64,000 nt of DNA from assembly GCA_963720765.1 (NCBI GenBank), contig CAVRGS010000005.1:1-64000 (forward strand), written 5' to 3'. Source of the DNA: DASUAS01 sp963720765 (lineage in GTDB: Bacteria; Actinomycetota; Acidimicrobiia; IMCC26256; DASPTH01). The notes below the pieces were generated by a model that was not told the DNA's origin, made no database searches, and saw only the letters and a program-made list of their open reading frames with translations. This document shows, piece by piece, positions 41,071 through 50,523 of this stretch; the stretch's first letter is position 1; every line of letters begins with the position of its first letter. Made by a program: the position numbers and the translations under genes.

Positions 41071-41396
41071 ATGACGGATGACGCCCACGAACCGCAGGGT
41101 GCCGCGGTGTACGTGTGGCACTGCGACCGCGACGGCAACTCCTCGATGTGCCAGAGCGCCTCGGAGGCGAACTCCCTGCGTGGAGTGCAGCCGGCCGACG
41201 GCGAACGGCGTGGTGACCTTCACCAGCATCTTCCCCGCCGCGTACTCGGGTCGGTGGCCGCCACGTGCACTTCGAGGTCTCCCCGAACGTCGACACCGCG
41301 ACGGGCGGGAGCAGCGAGCTGGCGACGTCGATGACGGGGAACGTGACGAGTGGGTACGTGTCGTCACTCGCGGTCGGAGTGTCCGGCACGGTTTGA
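41071..41396 (+). pseudogene. Degraded intradiol ring-cleavage dioxygenase remnant
   Basis: Three frames joined by two one-base corrections (near 41207 and 41261) give about 107 residues: GAAVYVWHCDRDG, LRGVQPADANGVVTFTSIFP, AAYSGRWPHVHFEVSP, NVDTATGGSSELATS, then TGNVTSGYVSSLAVGVSGTV. This is the C-terminal catalytic part of the protocatechuate/catechol dioxygenase family, with the iron ligands Tyr (YSGRW) and His-x-His (HVH). The N-terminal half is missing. A segment after ELATS appears deleted relative to the family. The tyrosines usually found after WHCDRDG are Ser/Cys (NSSMCQSASEANS), so one iron ligand is lost. It is not functional as read. Confidence 0.75.
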
Positions 41397-41451
41397 GGGC
41401 ATCCGGACCTGGAAATCATGAAGGGGAGACGTCCACTGATCGGAGGCGGCG

Positions 41452-41742
41452 ATGAGCAACGCAACCATGCAAGTGTTCTCCGGTTCGGCGATCACCCCTC
41501 AGGAGCTCTTGGTCCTGGCCGAGTTCGCCGCTCCCTCACATTTCGTGAGCGACGGGCACCTCCACGACGCGGCCGACAACCTCGCCGAATGGACCGACCA
41601 CGATCCCAAGACCATCGTCGCCGCGCTGCACCTGGCGTCGCACCGGGACGTGCATCCCACCGTGATCCAGTTGTTGCGCGCGGCGGCGATGTCCAGCGGC
41701 GACGACGCGTGCTCGGCGCCCCGGCTCGCTGCGGTGTCCTGA
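41452..41742 (+). CDS. Small unknown protein
   Basis: 96 residues, MSNATMQVFSGSAITPQELL, a soluble helical protein with no signal peptide or recognisable motif. The middle (HLHDAADNLAEWTDHDPKTI, VAALHLASHRDVHPTVIQLL) is His/Asp-rich and helical. A good Shine-Dalgarno (GGAGG, seven bases before the ATG) supports translation. Its stop lies three bases from the stop of the convergent SDR gene. I do not recognise the family. Confidence 0.5.
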   Translation: MSNATMQVFSGSAITPQELLVLAEFAAPSHFVSDGHLHDAADNLAEWTDHDPKTIVAALHLASHRDVHPTVIQLLRAAAMSSGDDACSAPRLAAVS

Positions 41743-41745
41743 CGC

Positions 41746-42501
41746 TCAGAGCGCGAGGCCACCGCCGTCGAGCGCGATCGTGTGCCCGGTGAGGTAGCGC
41801 GAGTCGTCGCTCAACAGGAACGCCACCCCGGCACCCACGTCGTGTTCGGGGTCACCGGGTCGCCCCAGCGGGTTGAGGCCGTCGAGGTGCGCTTGGTCGA
41901 CGGTGCCCGCGTCGACTGCAGCCCGCAGGCTCTCCGACATGGAGAAGGGGCACACCGTGTTCACCCGGATCTGGTCGCGTCCCCACTCGAGGGCGGCCGT
42001 GCGGCTGAGCAGGCGGACCGCCGCCTTGGCCGCCGAGTACGCCCCGCGGTCGGCCAGGCCTTCGACGCCGGCGCTGGAGCTGAAGTTCACGACGCTCCCG
42101 CCCCGCCCGCGCAGGTGCGGGTACACCGCCTGCATCGCGACCAGGCAGCCCACCACGTCCACGTGGAGCTCGCGCGCCAGCACCTCGGCAGGGAGCTCCG
42201 CGATCGGGACCGGACCCTCGTGGAAGTAGGCCAGGTTGACCAGGCCGTCGATCCGACCGAACTGGTCGAGCGCGGCCGTGACCAACGCGTCGACCTGGTC
42301 GCGCTCCACCACGTCGGCGCCCATCGCGATGGCACCCGGTCCGCGCGCGCTGGCTTCGGCCGCGACGTCCTGCGCGCCTCGCTCGTTCAGGTCGCCGACG
42401 GCCACGTGCGCGCCCTCGGCTGCGGCCGCGAGCACGCACCCCCGGCCGATGCCCTGCGCGCCACCGATCACGACGACGGTCCTGCCGTCGAGTCGTCCCA
42501 T
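41746..42501 (-). CDS. Short-chain dehydrogenase/reductase
   Basis: 251 residues with the classical SDR pattern: TVVVIGGAQGIGRGCVLAAA (TGxxxGIG-type, about residue 8), DLNERGAQ after beta-2, NLAYFHEGPVP in place of NNAG, catalytic SSSAGVEGLADRGAYSAAKAA (Ser, Tyr, Lys, about 137-160) and the C-terminal SRYLTGHTIALDGGG. An acidic residue after beta-2 suggests NAD(H). The substrate is unknown. The ATG overlaps the gadB stop by one base (TGATG), so it is coupled to gadB. Confidence 0.9.
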   Translation of the reverse strand: MGRLDGRTVVVIGGAQGIGRGCVLAAAAEGAHVAVGDLNERGAQDVAAEASARGPGAIAMGADVVERDQVDALVTAALDQFGRIDGLVNLAYFHEGPVPIAELPAEVLARELHVDVVGCLVAMQAVYPHLRGRGGSVVNFSSSAGVEGLADRGAYSAAKAAVRLLSRTAALEWGRDQIRVNTVCPFSMSESLRAAVDAGTVDQAHLDGLNPLGRPGDPEHDVGAGVAFLLSDDSRYLTGHTIALDGGGLAL

Positions 42502-43886
42502 CAGTGGCTGAAGCCCGCGCCCGGTGATCCCGGGAGTGGCGAGGTCAGGGTGTCGCCGAACGCCAGGTGACGCTTGATGTCGGAGATCAGGAGCTCGGCG
42601 AGGTCGCGTGACATGCCGTTGCGGACGACGATCCGGAGCGCGTCGAGGTCCTGGCGGTTCTCCGGGAAGCTGTAGGCGGGTACCAACCATCCGCGATCGC
42701 GCAGGCGCTCGGACAGGTTGAAGACCGTGTAGTTCTGGATCTCGGAACTGAGCGTGAAGGCGAACACCGGCAGCTCGCTGCCGTCCGTGATCAACTCGAA
42801 GTGGTCCATGGCGCCGATCGAGTCCGCGAGGAACCGGGCGACGTCGCGCGACGCCTGTTGCACGCGGCGGTAGCCCTCGAAGCCCAGGCGGAGGAAGTTG
42901 TAGTACTGCGCCGCGATCTGGTTCCCGGGTCGTGAGAAGTTGAGCGCGAACGTCGGCATGTCGCCGCCGAGGTAGTTGACGTTGAACACCAGGTCGTCGG
43001 GAAGCGCGTCGGGGTTGCGCCAGATCACCCAACCGACGCCCGGGTACACGAGCCCGTACTTGTGGCCCGAGGTGTTGATCGACTGCACGCGCGGGAGGCG
43101 GAAGTCCCACTCCAGGTCGGGGTCGAGGAACGGCGCGATGAACCCACCCGAGGCGGCGTCGACGTGCACCGGGACGTCGAGTCCGGTGTCGGCCTGGAGC
43201 TTGTCGAGCGCGGCACAGATGTCGGCGACCGGCTCGTAGCTGCCGTCGAAGGTCGATCCGAGCACCGGGATCACGCCGATGGTGTTCTCGTCGCACTGCT
43301 TCACCGCGTTCGGCGCATCGAGGTGGTAGCGGTCGCCCTCCATGGGTACGAGGCGCGGCTCCACGTCCCAGTACCGGCAGAACTTCTCCCAACAGATCTG
43401 GACGTTGGAACCCATCACCATGTTCGGCTTGTCGCTCGGCTTGCCCGCCGCCTTGCGGCGGTCGCGCCATCGCCACTTCAGCGCCATGCCGCCGAGCATG
43501 GCCGCCTCGCTCGATCCCGTCGTGGACGTGCCGGTCGCCGTCTCGCCTTCCGGCGAGTTCCACAGCCGGCTGAGCATGTTGACGCAGCGCATCTCGATCT
43601 CAGCCGTGCGCGGGTACTCGTCCTTGTCGATCATGTTCTTGTCGAACGTCTCCGACATGAGCCGCTGCGCCTGTGGCTCCATCCACGTGGTGACGAAGGT
43701 GGCGAGGTTGAGGCGCGAGTTGCCGTCGAGCATGAGCTCGTCGCGCACGAGTTGGTACGCGACGTCGGGGTCGAGCTCGTGGAGCGGCAGCGCGTTGCGC
43801 GGCGCGTGACTCGCCTCCGCTTGTTGGGAGTACAGCGGGTTGAGCTCGAGCGGTGACGCGTCACTCGATTGCTTGTGCAGTGCCAT
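42501..43886 (-). CDS. gadB: Glutamate decarboxylase
   Basis: 461 residues of the PLP-dependent group II decarboxylase family, close to bacterial GadB in length. N-terminal PLYSQQAEASHAPRNALPLHELDPDVAYQLVRDELMLDGN-like pattern, TGTSTTGSSEAAMLGGMALKWRW, NVQICWEKFCRYWDVEPR, VHVDAASGGFIAPF and the PLP lysine in SINTSGHKYGLVYPGVGW (about residue 273). It converts glutamate to GABA and CO2, consuming a proton. No GABA/glutamate antiporter is adjacent. The membrane protein 14 bp upstream and the SDR downstream are the operon partners. Confidence 0.95.
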   Translation of the reverse strand: MALHKQSSDASPLELNPLYSQQAEASHAPRNALPLHELDPDVAYQLVRDELMLDGNSRLNLATFVTTWMEPQAQRLMSETFDKNMIDKDEYPRTAEIEMRCVNMLSRLWNSPEGETATGTSTTGSSEAAMLGGMALKWRWRDRRKAAGKPSDKPNMVMGSNVQICWEKFCRYWDVEPRLVPMEGDRYHLDAPNAVKQCDENTIGVIPVLGSTFDGSYEPVADICAALDKLQADTGLDVPVHVDAASGGFIAPFLDPDLEWDFRLPRVQSINTSGHKYGLVYPGVGWVIWRNPDALPDDLVFNVNYLGGDMPTFALNFSRPGNQIAAQYYNFLRLGFEGYRRVQQASRDVARFLADSIGAMDHFELITDGSELPVFAFTLSSEIQNYTVFNLSERLRDRGWLVPAYSFPENRQDLDALRIVVRNGMSRDLAELLISDIKRHLAFGDTLTSPLPGSPGAGFSH

Positions 43887-43900
43887 GGAGACCTCCGGGT

Positions 43901-44770
43901 TCAGTGCAGTGTGGTCGACGGAGCGGTGGAAGGGACGTGGGTGCGTTCGGGGAACAGGAAGAGCGCACCGACCAGGAAGCAGAGACCACCGACTGCGGTC
44001 CCGAGGTTCACCAGCATGATGTTGCGTGGCTCACCGGTCGTCGTGACGATCTTCGACGCCACCGCTGACACCCCGAACGCGATCGAACCGGCGAGGTTGA
44101 GCGCGGCGATGCGCCACGAGATGCTGCGGACGTGCCACGACCACCAGCCGTGGCTCACCTCGAACCAGGCGAGGCCGCTGGCGACGAGGAAGCAGATCGA
44201 CCCCACCATGTCGGGCACCCACACCAGGCGGTGGGCCTGGGTCGCGTTCAGGCTCGTGTCGATCGCCGCGAGGGTGGTGACGTTGAAGAACACGGTGCCC
44301 ACGAGTTGCACCGCGCTCGCCGACCAGTCGATGCGGGACGGCTCCCACGTCCAGAAGCGGAGCCGCTCATCGGCGCCCGGCCGCAGCGCGTGCGGGGCGT
44401 TGAGGGTCTGCAGGTACTGCAGGTAGGCGGCGGCGGTGAAGAAGATCGATCCCACGAAGAAGGTGATCGCGTCGGCGTCGGGTCCGACCCAGCCGACGTA
44501 GCCGGGCAGCGCGCCGACGGTGAAGCACAGCGCGCCGATCGCGAACAGCGCGCCGATCCACCAGCCGACGGCGGTGGGTGCCCACCACGTGGAGCCGCGG
44601 CCGGCGTCGAGGCGACCGGCCTGCTTGCGGTGTTCCCGTGACGACCACTCGACCACGTGACCGTCGGGCGCGCGGAAGCGCTCACGCGTGACGAACGGAC
44701 CGAGCCCCGCAGGGTCGGAACGCGACCAGCCCGCCGGAGGCGAGACGTAGGAGCCCGACAAGAGCGTCAA
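43901..44770 (-). CDS. Polytopic membrane protein of unknown function
   Basis: 289 residues. A hydrophilic N-terminal stretch of about 65 residues is followed by six to seven predicted helices (for example VGWWIGALFAIGALCFTVGA, ITFFVGSIFFTAAAYLQYLQ, VGSICFLVASGLAWFEV, AALNLAGSIAFGVSAVAS, VGGLCFLVGALFLF). The repeated small-aromatic helix pairs resemble YrhK-like membrane proteins, but this is a weak impression. The TTG start overlaps the stop of the hydrolase gene (TTGA). It precedes gadB and may be an accessory or transport component for it; that is inference. Confidence 0.6.
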   Translation of the reverse strand: MTLLSGSYVSPPAGWSRSDPAGLGPFVTRERFRAPDGHVVEWSSREHRKQAGRLDAGRGSTWWAPTAVGWWIGALFAIGALCFTVGALPGYVGWVGPDADAITFFVGSIFFTAAAYLQYLQTLNAPHALRPGADERLRFWTWEPSRIDWSASAVQLVGTVFFNVTTLAAIDTSLNATQAHRLVWVPDMVGSICFLVASGLAWFEVSHGWWSWHVRSISWRIAALNLAGSIAFGVSAVASKIVTTTGEPRNIMLVNLGTAVGGLCFLVGALFLFPERTHVPSTAPSTTLH

Positions 44771-45744
44771 CCTACGACGGTCGCCGCGGTGCCGCCATCA
44801 CCCAGGTGGGGTGAGGTCAGGTGCGCGACTCGATCGAGCTGAGGCCGTCGACGGTCGCGTCGCGCCGCGAGCCTCCGGAGCGCGGCCTGTCGTCCGCGCA
44901 GGGTGGCGTCCCAGAAGTCGACGGTGAGCCGCTCACCGATCCCGTCGAACGGCGTCGGGTCGTTCTCCCATTGGGACGCGTGGGAGGCGCCGTGGAGGGT
45001 CACCAACCACACGGGCGCCGACGCCTCGTCGTAGGCGGCGCGGGCGAGCGAGTAGGGGAGGACGGGGTCGGTGTCGGAGTGCGCGATGAGGAGCGGCACG
45101 TGACCGTCGAGGCGCGTGGTGCCTCCGGTGGCCGCGCTGAACGGGACCTGTCGGCCGTCGAGCACCATCGCCGCGGTGACGCGGTGGTCGCGGCAGCAGT
45201 CGTCGAACGCCATGCCGTACGTCGTCACGCCGCCGAGCGACAGTCCACTCACCCCGACGCGGCGGGGATCGATGGCCCCCGCGAGGCGGCGCTTCGGGTC
45301 CCGCGCCTCGTGGAGCAGTTGCGTGAGCACGAAGGAGAGGTCGGCCGGCTGGTTGACGACGTCTCTGAGGTTGAGCGAGTTCTGCGCCACGGTCGTGTTG
45401 GTGAGTGGGAACGCGGGAGCGGCCACGACGTATCCGGCGGCGGCCCAGGTACCGAGCAGCTGCGTGAACTTGTCAGGATGGCCGTTCGACCCGTGGGCGA
45501 AGAGGATCACCGGGAACGGCCCCTTGCCCATCGGGCGGTAGATGCTGGTGACGAGCGTGCGCACGGGGCTGGCGGCGGTCGCGGCCCCGGCCGGGGTGGG
45601 TCGGCTGCGGTCGACGAACGTCTCGTTCCATGACGTGAAGGAGCGACGCGCGGTGGCGGCGGCGGCATGCGCAGGCAGCCCGGCGAGGAGCACCGACGCC
45701 GCCAGGACGATGCCGCGCAGGCGGTTCCCGGCGCTCCGCGGCAT
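44767..45744 (-). CDS. Secreted alpha/beta hydrolase
   Basis: 325 residues with a signal peptide (GIVLAASVLLAGLPAHAAAA, cleavage after AHA or AAA). Alpha/beta hydrolase fold: VILFAHGSNGHPDKF (oxyanion region), nucleophile elbow GVSGLSLGGVTTYG (Ser, about residue 172), acid in AHSDTDPVLPYS (about 228) and histidine in TLHGASHASQW. The pattern matches the PAF-acetylhydrolase/chlorophyllase-like dienelactone hydrolase superfamily. It probably acts on an ester outside the cell. It is the first gene of a four-gene minus-strand operon inserted between rpsJ and rplC. Confidence 0.85.
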   Translation of the reverse strand: MPRSAGNRLRGIVLAASVLLAGLPAHAAAATARRSFTSWNETFVDRSRPTPAGAATAASPVRTLVTSIYRPMGKGPFPVILFAHGSNGHPDKFTQLLGTWAAAGYVVAAPAFPLTNTTVAQNSLNLRDVVNQPADLSFVLTQLLHEARDPKRRLAGAIDPRRVGVSGLSLGGVTTYGMAFDDCCRDHRVTAAMVLDGRQVPFSAATGGTTRLDGHVPLLIAHSDTDPVLPYSLARAAYDEASAPVWLVTLHGASHASQWENDPTPFDGIGERLTVDFWDATLRGRQAALRRLAARRDRRRPQLDRVAHLTSPHLGDGGTAATVVG

Positions 45745-45777
45745 GTGCGGACGCTAGCGCGAGGCGATCCGACCGAC

Positions 45778-45807
45778 TTGGCGGCCGCGGGGCCCAGGCT
45801 GTAGTCT
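45778..45807 (+). promoter_or_regulatory. Candidate promoter of the separated rplC operon
   Basis: TTGGCG (45778-45783), an 18-bp spacer and TAGTCT (45802-45807). It lies in the gap between the divergent hydrolase gene and rplC, where a promoter is required because rpsJ is 5 kb away. The leader would be about 185 nt. Confidence 0.55.
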
Positions 45808-45933
45808 TTCCGGGCTCGCCAGTCGGGTCGGCCAACGGCCATCCCACCGGCGCCTTCCTTGTTCGTCTTGTTCGCCAACCGACGTCTGCGCAGGCTGGGC
45901 GCGCCGCCCAGAACCGTGCAGCACAACCGATCG

Positions 45934-45968
45934 ACGCTCCGCCGGGGTCCTTGCTCCGGGCGGAGCGT
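45934..45968 (+). promoter_or_regulatory. 10-bp hairpin in the rplC leader
   Basis: ACGCTCCGCC (45934-45943) and GGCGGAGCGT (45959-45968) pair perfectly with a 15-base loop. It ends 33 bp before the rplC ATG. In other bacteria L4 represses the S10 operon through a leader hairpin; this could be the equivalent, moved to the new operon start. Confidence 0.45.
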
Positions 45969-46001
45969 TCGCGTGAAACCGAAAGAACTCCGGGACTCAC
46001 C

Positions 46002-46681
46002 ATGTCTGCCAAAGGGATCCTCGGGCGCAAGCTCGGCATGACCCAGATCTGGGACGACGAGAACCGCGTCGTGCCGGTGACGGTGATCGAAGCCGGGCCG
46101 TGTCGCGTCGTCCAGCTGAAGACGCCCGAGCGCGACGGCTACTCCGCCGTCCAGCTCGCGTTCGGCGACACCAAGCCTCAGCGCCTCTCCAGGCCCGAGC
46201 TCGGCCACCTCAAGAAGGCCGACGCCGGAGCGTTGCGCCATCTCGCCGAGCTCCGGGTCGACGACCTGAGCGGCTTCGAGATCGGCCAGGTCATCGGCGC
46301 CGACGTGTTCGGTGCCGGCGAGCGGGTCGACGTGACCGGCATCAGCAAGGGCAAGGGCTTCGCCGGCGCGATGCAGCGGCACAACTTCAAGGGCCAGGGC
46401 GCGTCGCACGGTAACCACAAGAAGCACCGCTCACCGGGTTCGATCGGCGCGTGCGCCACTCCCGCCCGCGTGTTCAAGGGCATGAAGATGGCCGGCCAGT
46501 ACGGCAACGGCCGCATCACCACCCAGAACCTCGAGGTGGTCGAGGGCGACGCCGAGCGCGGCATCCTCCTGGTGAAGGGTGCGGTGCCCGGCCCCAACGG
46601 CGGCCTGGTGTTCGTGCGCAACGCGGCCAAGCGCCCGGTGCGCGCAGATCGACCGGCAGCGCGGCAGGGGGTGCCGAGTGA
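46002..46681 (+). CDS. rplC: 50S ribosomal protein L3 (frameshift near the end)
   Basis: ATG 46002: MSAKGILGRKLGMTQIWDDE, GKGFAGAMQRHNFKGQGASH, KKHRSPGSIGACATPARVFK and MAGQYGNGRITTQNLEVVEG are all typical. After FVRNAAKRPV (about 46640) the frame has no stop for nearly 2 kb. The -1 frame stops at TGA 46679, overlapping the rplD GTG, the normal arrangement here. One base appears missing between 46620 and 46645. L3 organises the peptidyl-transferase centre. Confidence 0.93.
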
Positions 46682-47422
46682 AGCTCGACGTGAAGACCGC
46701 GACCGGCGCCGCCGCCGGGACCGTCGACGTGCCCGACGAGCTGTTCGGCATCGTGCCCAACACCTCGGTCATGCACCAGGTGGTCACCGCGCAGCTCGCC
46801 GCCGCCCGCTCGGGCACGCACAGCACCAAGACCCGGGCCGAGGTCCGTGGCGGTGGGGCGAAGCCGTGGCGCCAGAAGGGCACCGGCCGCGCCCGTCAGG
46901 GTTCGATCCGCGCCCCGCACTGGCGTGGTGGTGGTGTGGCGCACGGCCCGAAGCCGCGCGACTACCGCCAGCGCACCCCCAAGAAGATGATCACGCCTCG
47001 CGCTGCGTTCGGCCCTGTCCGACCGCGCGGCCGAGAACAAGGTGCTCGTCCTCGACGACTGGGGCATCACCGAGCCCCGCACCAAGGACGCGATCGAGGT
47101 GCTCGCCGCCGTCGGCCTGCGCACTCCCGGTGAGCGTGACGCCCGAGTGCTGCTCGTGCTCGACCGTGACGAGGACGCGGTGTGGAAGTCGTTCCGCAAC
47201 CTCGGCGTGCGCGTGCAGATCGTCATCCCCGACGAGCTCAACACCTACGACGTGCTCGTCAACGACTGGCTCGTCTTCAGCAAGGCGACGCTCGAGGCTG
47301 CCGTCGCCCGCTTCAGCGGCAAGGCCGAGGCCGACGCCGACGACGGCGAAGTCGACGAGGTGCCGGTCGAGATCGCGACCGACGCAGATGCGGCTGGCGA
47401 AGAAGAGGGAGCGGGCGAATGA
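46678..47422 (+). CDS. rplD: 50S ribosomal protein L4 (one frameshift)
   Basis: 247 residues after repair, from GTG 46678. KTATGAAAGTVDVPDELFGI, VMHQVVTAQLAAARSGTHST, KTRAEVRGGGAKPWRQKGTG and RARQGSIRAPHWRGGGVAHG mark the conserved core and extended loop. The frame breaks near 46996-47000, then ALRSALSDRAAENKVLVLDD continues one frame on, with one extra base. The C-terminus has an acidic tail (AEADADDGEVDEVP) beyond the normal end. Stop overlaps rplW (ATGA). Confidence 0.93.
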
Positions 47423-47715
47423 GCAACAAGAACCCCCGCGACATCATCATCAAGCCGGTGGTGTCGGAGAAGTCGTACGCCGCGTTCGACGCCAACGTCT
47501 ACACGTTCGTCGTCGCCGGCGACGCCAACAAGATCGAGATCCGCCACACGATCGAGACGATCTTCGGCGTGAAGGTCACCAACGTGAACACGGTCAACCG
47601 CAAGGGCAAGCGCAAGCGCAACCGTCGCACCGGTGGCTACGGCACGCGCCCCGATTCGAAGCGGGCCATCGTCTCCCTCGCCGAGGGCGACTCGATCGAG
47701 ATCTTCGGGAGCTGA
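47419..47715 (+). CDS. rplW: 50S ribosomal protein L23
   Basis: 98 residues: NPRDIIIKPVVSEKSYAAFD, TFVVAGDANKIEIRHTIETI and GVKVTNVNTVNRKGKRKRNR. It forms the tunnel-exit docking site for trigger factor and SRP. ATG overlaps the rplD stop by four bases. Confidence 0.97.
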   Translation: MSNKNPRDIIIKPVVSEKSYAAFDANVYTFVVAGDANKIEIRHTIETIFGVKVTNVNTVNRKGKRKRNRRTGGYGTRPDSKRAIVSLAEGDSIEIFGS

Positions 47716-47717
47716 GG

Positions 47718-48554
47718 ATGCCGGTCCGCAAGCGCAAGCCCACCAGCCCGGGTCGCCGGTTCCAGACCGTCTCCGACTTCTCGGAGATCACCCGCGACAA
47801 GCCGGAGAAGTCGCTCACCAAGCCCAAGCCGCGCACGGGCGGGCGCAACTCCTACGGCCGCATGACGTCGCGTCACCGCGGTGGTGGCCACAAGCAGAAG
47901 TACCGCGTCGTCGACTTCCGTCGCAACAAGGACGGCGTGCCCGCGAAGGTCGCGTCGATCGAGTACGACCCGAACCGCAACGCGCGCATCGCGCTGCTGC
48001 ACTACCTCGACGGCGAGAAGCGCTACATCATCGCCCCGCAGGGTCTCGAGGTCGGCGACATGCTGCAGAGCGGCCAGGGGTCGGAGATCCGTCCCGGCAA
48101 CGCGCTGCCGCTGCGCTACATCCCGGTCGGTACCACGGTGCACAACGTGGAGCTGAAGCCCGGCGCGGGTGGCAAGCTCGGCCGGGGCGCCGGCGCCGCC
48201 ATCCAACTCGTCGCCAAGGAAGGGCAGTTCGCCACGCTGCGACTCCCGTCCACCGAGATGCGCCGCGTGCCCATCGACTGCCGGGGCACCGTCGGTTCGG
48301 TCGGCAACAGCGAGGCCGGTCTGGTGAAGATCGGCAAGGCGGGTCGCAACCGCTGGAAGGGCAAGCGCCCGCACGTGCGTGGCGTTGCCATGAACCCCGT
48401 CGACCACCCGCTCGGTGGTGGCGAGGGCAAGAGCTCTGGTGGACGCCACCCGGTGTCGCCGTGGGGCAAGCCCGAAGGGCGCACCCGCAAGAAGGGCAAG
48501 AAGTCCGACGAACTCATCATCCGCCGCCGTCGTGGCCGCGGTGCTCGGAGGTAA
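47718..48554 (+). CDS. rplB: 50S ribosomal protein L2
   Basis: 278 residues, standard length. SLTKPKPRTGGRNSYGRMTS, RHRGGGHKQKYRVVDFRRNK and the C-terminal VAMNPVDHPLGGGEGKSSGG, with the histidine important for the peptidyl-transferase region. The ATG is two bases beyond rplW. Confidence 0.98.
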   Translation: MPVRKRKPTSPGRRFQTVSDFSEITRDKPEKSLTKPKPRTGGRNSYGRMTSRHRGGGHKQKYRVVDFRRNKDGVPAKVASIEYDPNRNARIALLHYLDGEKRYIIAPQGLEVGDMLQSGQGSEIRPGNALPLRYIPVGTTVHNVELKPGAGGKLGRGAGAAIQLVAKEGQFATLRLPSTEMRRVPIDCRGTVGSVGNSEAGLVKIGKAGRNRWKGKRPHVRGVAMNPVDHPLGGGEGKSSGGRHPVSPWGKPEGRTRKKGKKSDELIIRRRRGRGARR

Positions 48555-48557
48555 TCG

Positions 48558-48836
48558 ATGCCGCGCAGCCTGAAGAAGGGGCCGTTCGTCGACGACCACC
48601 TGCAGAAGAAGGTCGACGCGATGAACGCGTCGGGCGACCGCAAGGTGATCAAGACGTGGTCGCGCCGCTCCACCATCACTCCCGACATGGTCGGGCACAC
48701 GCTCGCGGTGCACGACGGTCGCAAGCACGTGCCCGTCTACGTCACCGAGGCGATGGTGGGTCACAAGCTCGGCGAGTTCGCACCCACCCGCACGTTCCGG
48801 TACCACGCCGGACAGGAACGATCGAGCCGTCGCTGA
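48558..48836 (+). CDS. rpsS: 30S ribosomal protein S19
   Basis: 92 residues: MPRSLKKGPFVDDHLQKKVD, IKTWSRRSTITPDMVGHTLA and FAPTRTFRYHAGQERSSRR. It follows rplB by three bases and its stop overlaps the rplV start (TGATG). Confidence 0.98.
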   Translation: MPRSLKKGPFVDDHLQKKVDAMNASGDRKVIKTWSRRSTITPDMVGHTLAVHDGRKHVPVYVTEAMVGHKLGEFAPTRTFRYHAGQERSSRR

Positions 48837-49587
48837 TGCCCGAGACCAAGACCCCGGAGACGATGGCGCGCCTGCGCCATCACCGCACGTCTCCCACGAA
48901 GGTCCGTCAGGTCCTGCGCCTCATCGTGGGCAAGGACGTCGCCGACGCGCGCGAGACGCTGCGCTTCTGCGAGCGCGGCCCGGCGGAGACGGTGATGAAG
49001 CTGCTCGACTCGGCCGTCGCCAACGCCGAGCACAACGACAACATCCCGGAAGAAGAGCTCTACGTCTCGCGGGCGTTCGCCGACGAGGGTCCCACGATGA
49101 AGCGTTGGCGTCCGCGTGCTCGCGGCCGCGGCACGCGCATCCGCAAGCGCACCAGCCACATCACGCTGGTCGTGGCGCGCTACGAGGACGAGCAGCTCGA
49201 CGTCCGCCGTCAGCGCGAGGCCGCCGACACGCAGGCGCAGCGCGCCAGCCGGCGTCGCCGGGTGCAGGCGAGCCAGCGCAAGGCCGAGCGTGAAGCCGCC
49301 CGGGAGGCGGAGCACGACCACGATCACGACGACCACGATCACGAAGGCGAAGACCACGATCACGAGCACGACGACGAGCTCGTCGACGAGGTCGAGGTCG
49401 ACGAGGTCGAAGACGGCGACGTGGAGGTCGAGGAGGCCGAGACCGACGCCACCGACGAGACCGACGCCAGCGCCGAGACCGACGACGCGCCGGAGGCTTC
49501 CGGCGAAGCGCAGGCCGACGACGACGCTGCCGCCGACGAAGAGCAGGCCGACGACGAGACGGCTGACAAGCCCGAAGGGTCGAAGTA

Positions 49588-49588
<1 letters not shown>
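48836..49588 (+). CDS. rplV: 50S ribosomal protein L22 with a long acidic, His-rich extension
   Basis: 250 residues, about twice the usual 110-120. Residues 1 to about 118 are a normal L22 (RHHRTSPTKVRQVLRLIVGK, RWRPRARGRGTRIRKRTSHI). The next about 40 are basic and helical. From about residue 155 comes HDHDHDDHDHEGEDHDHEHD, followed by about 80 acidic residues (DEVEVDEVEDGDVEVEEAET and so on) ending KPEGSK. The His/Asp run looks like a metal-binding tail. The stop overlaps the rpsC ATG (TAATG), so the extension is a genuine part of the frame. Its role is unknown. Confidence 0.95.
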
Positions 49589-50520
<932 letters not shown>

Positions 50521-50523
50521 CGC

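Noticed and set aside
41000..46000. Prophage or insertion sequence as the carrier of the rpsJ-rplC island
   Set aside because: No transposase, integrase, terminal repeats or target duplications were seen at the island edges.
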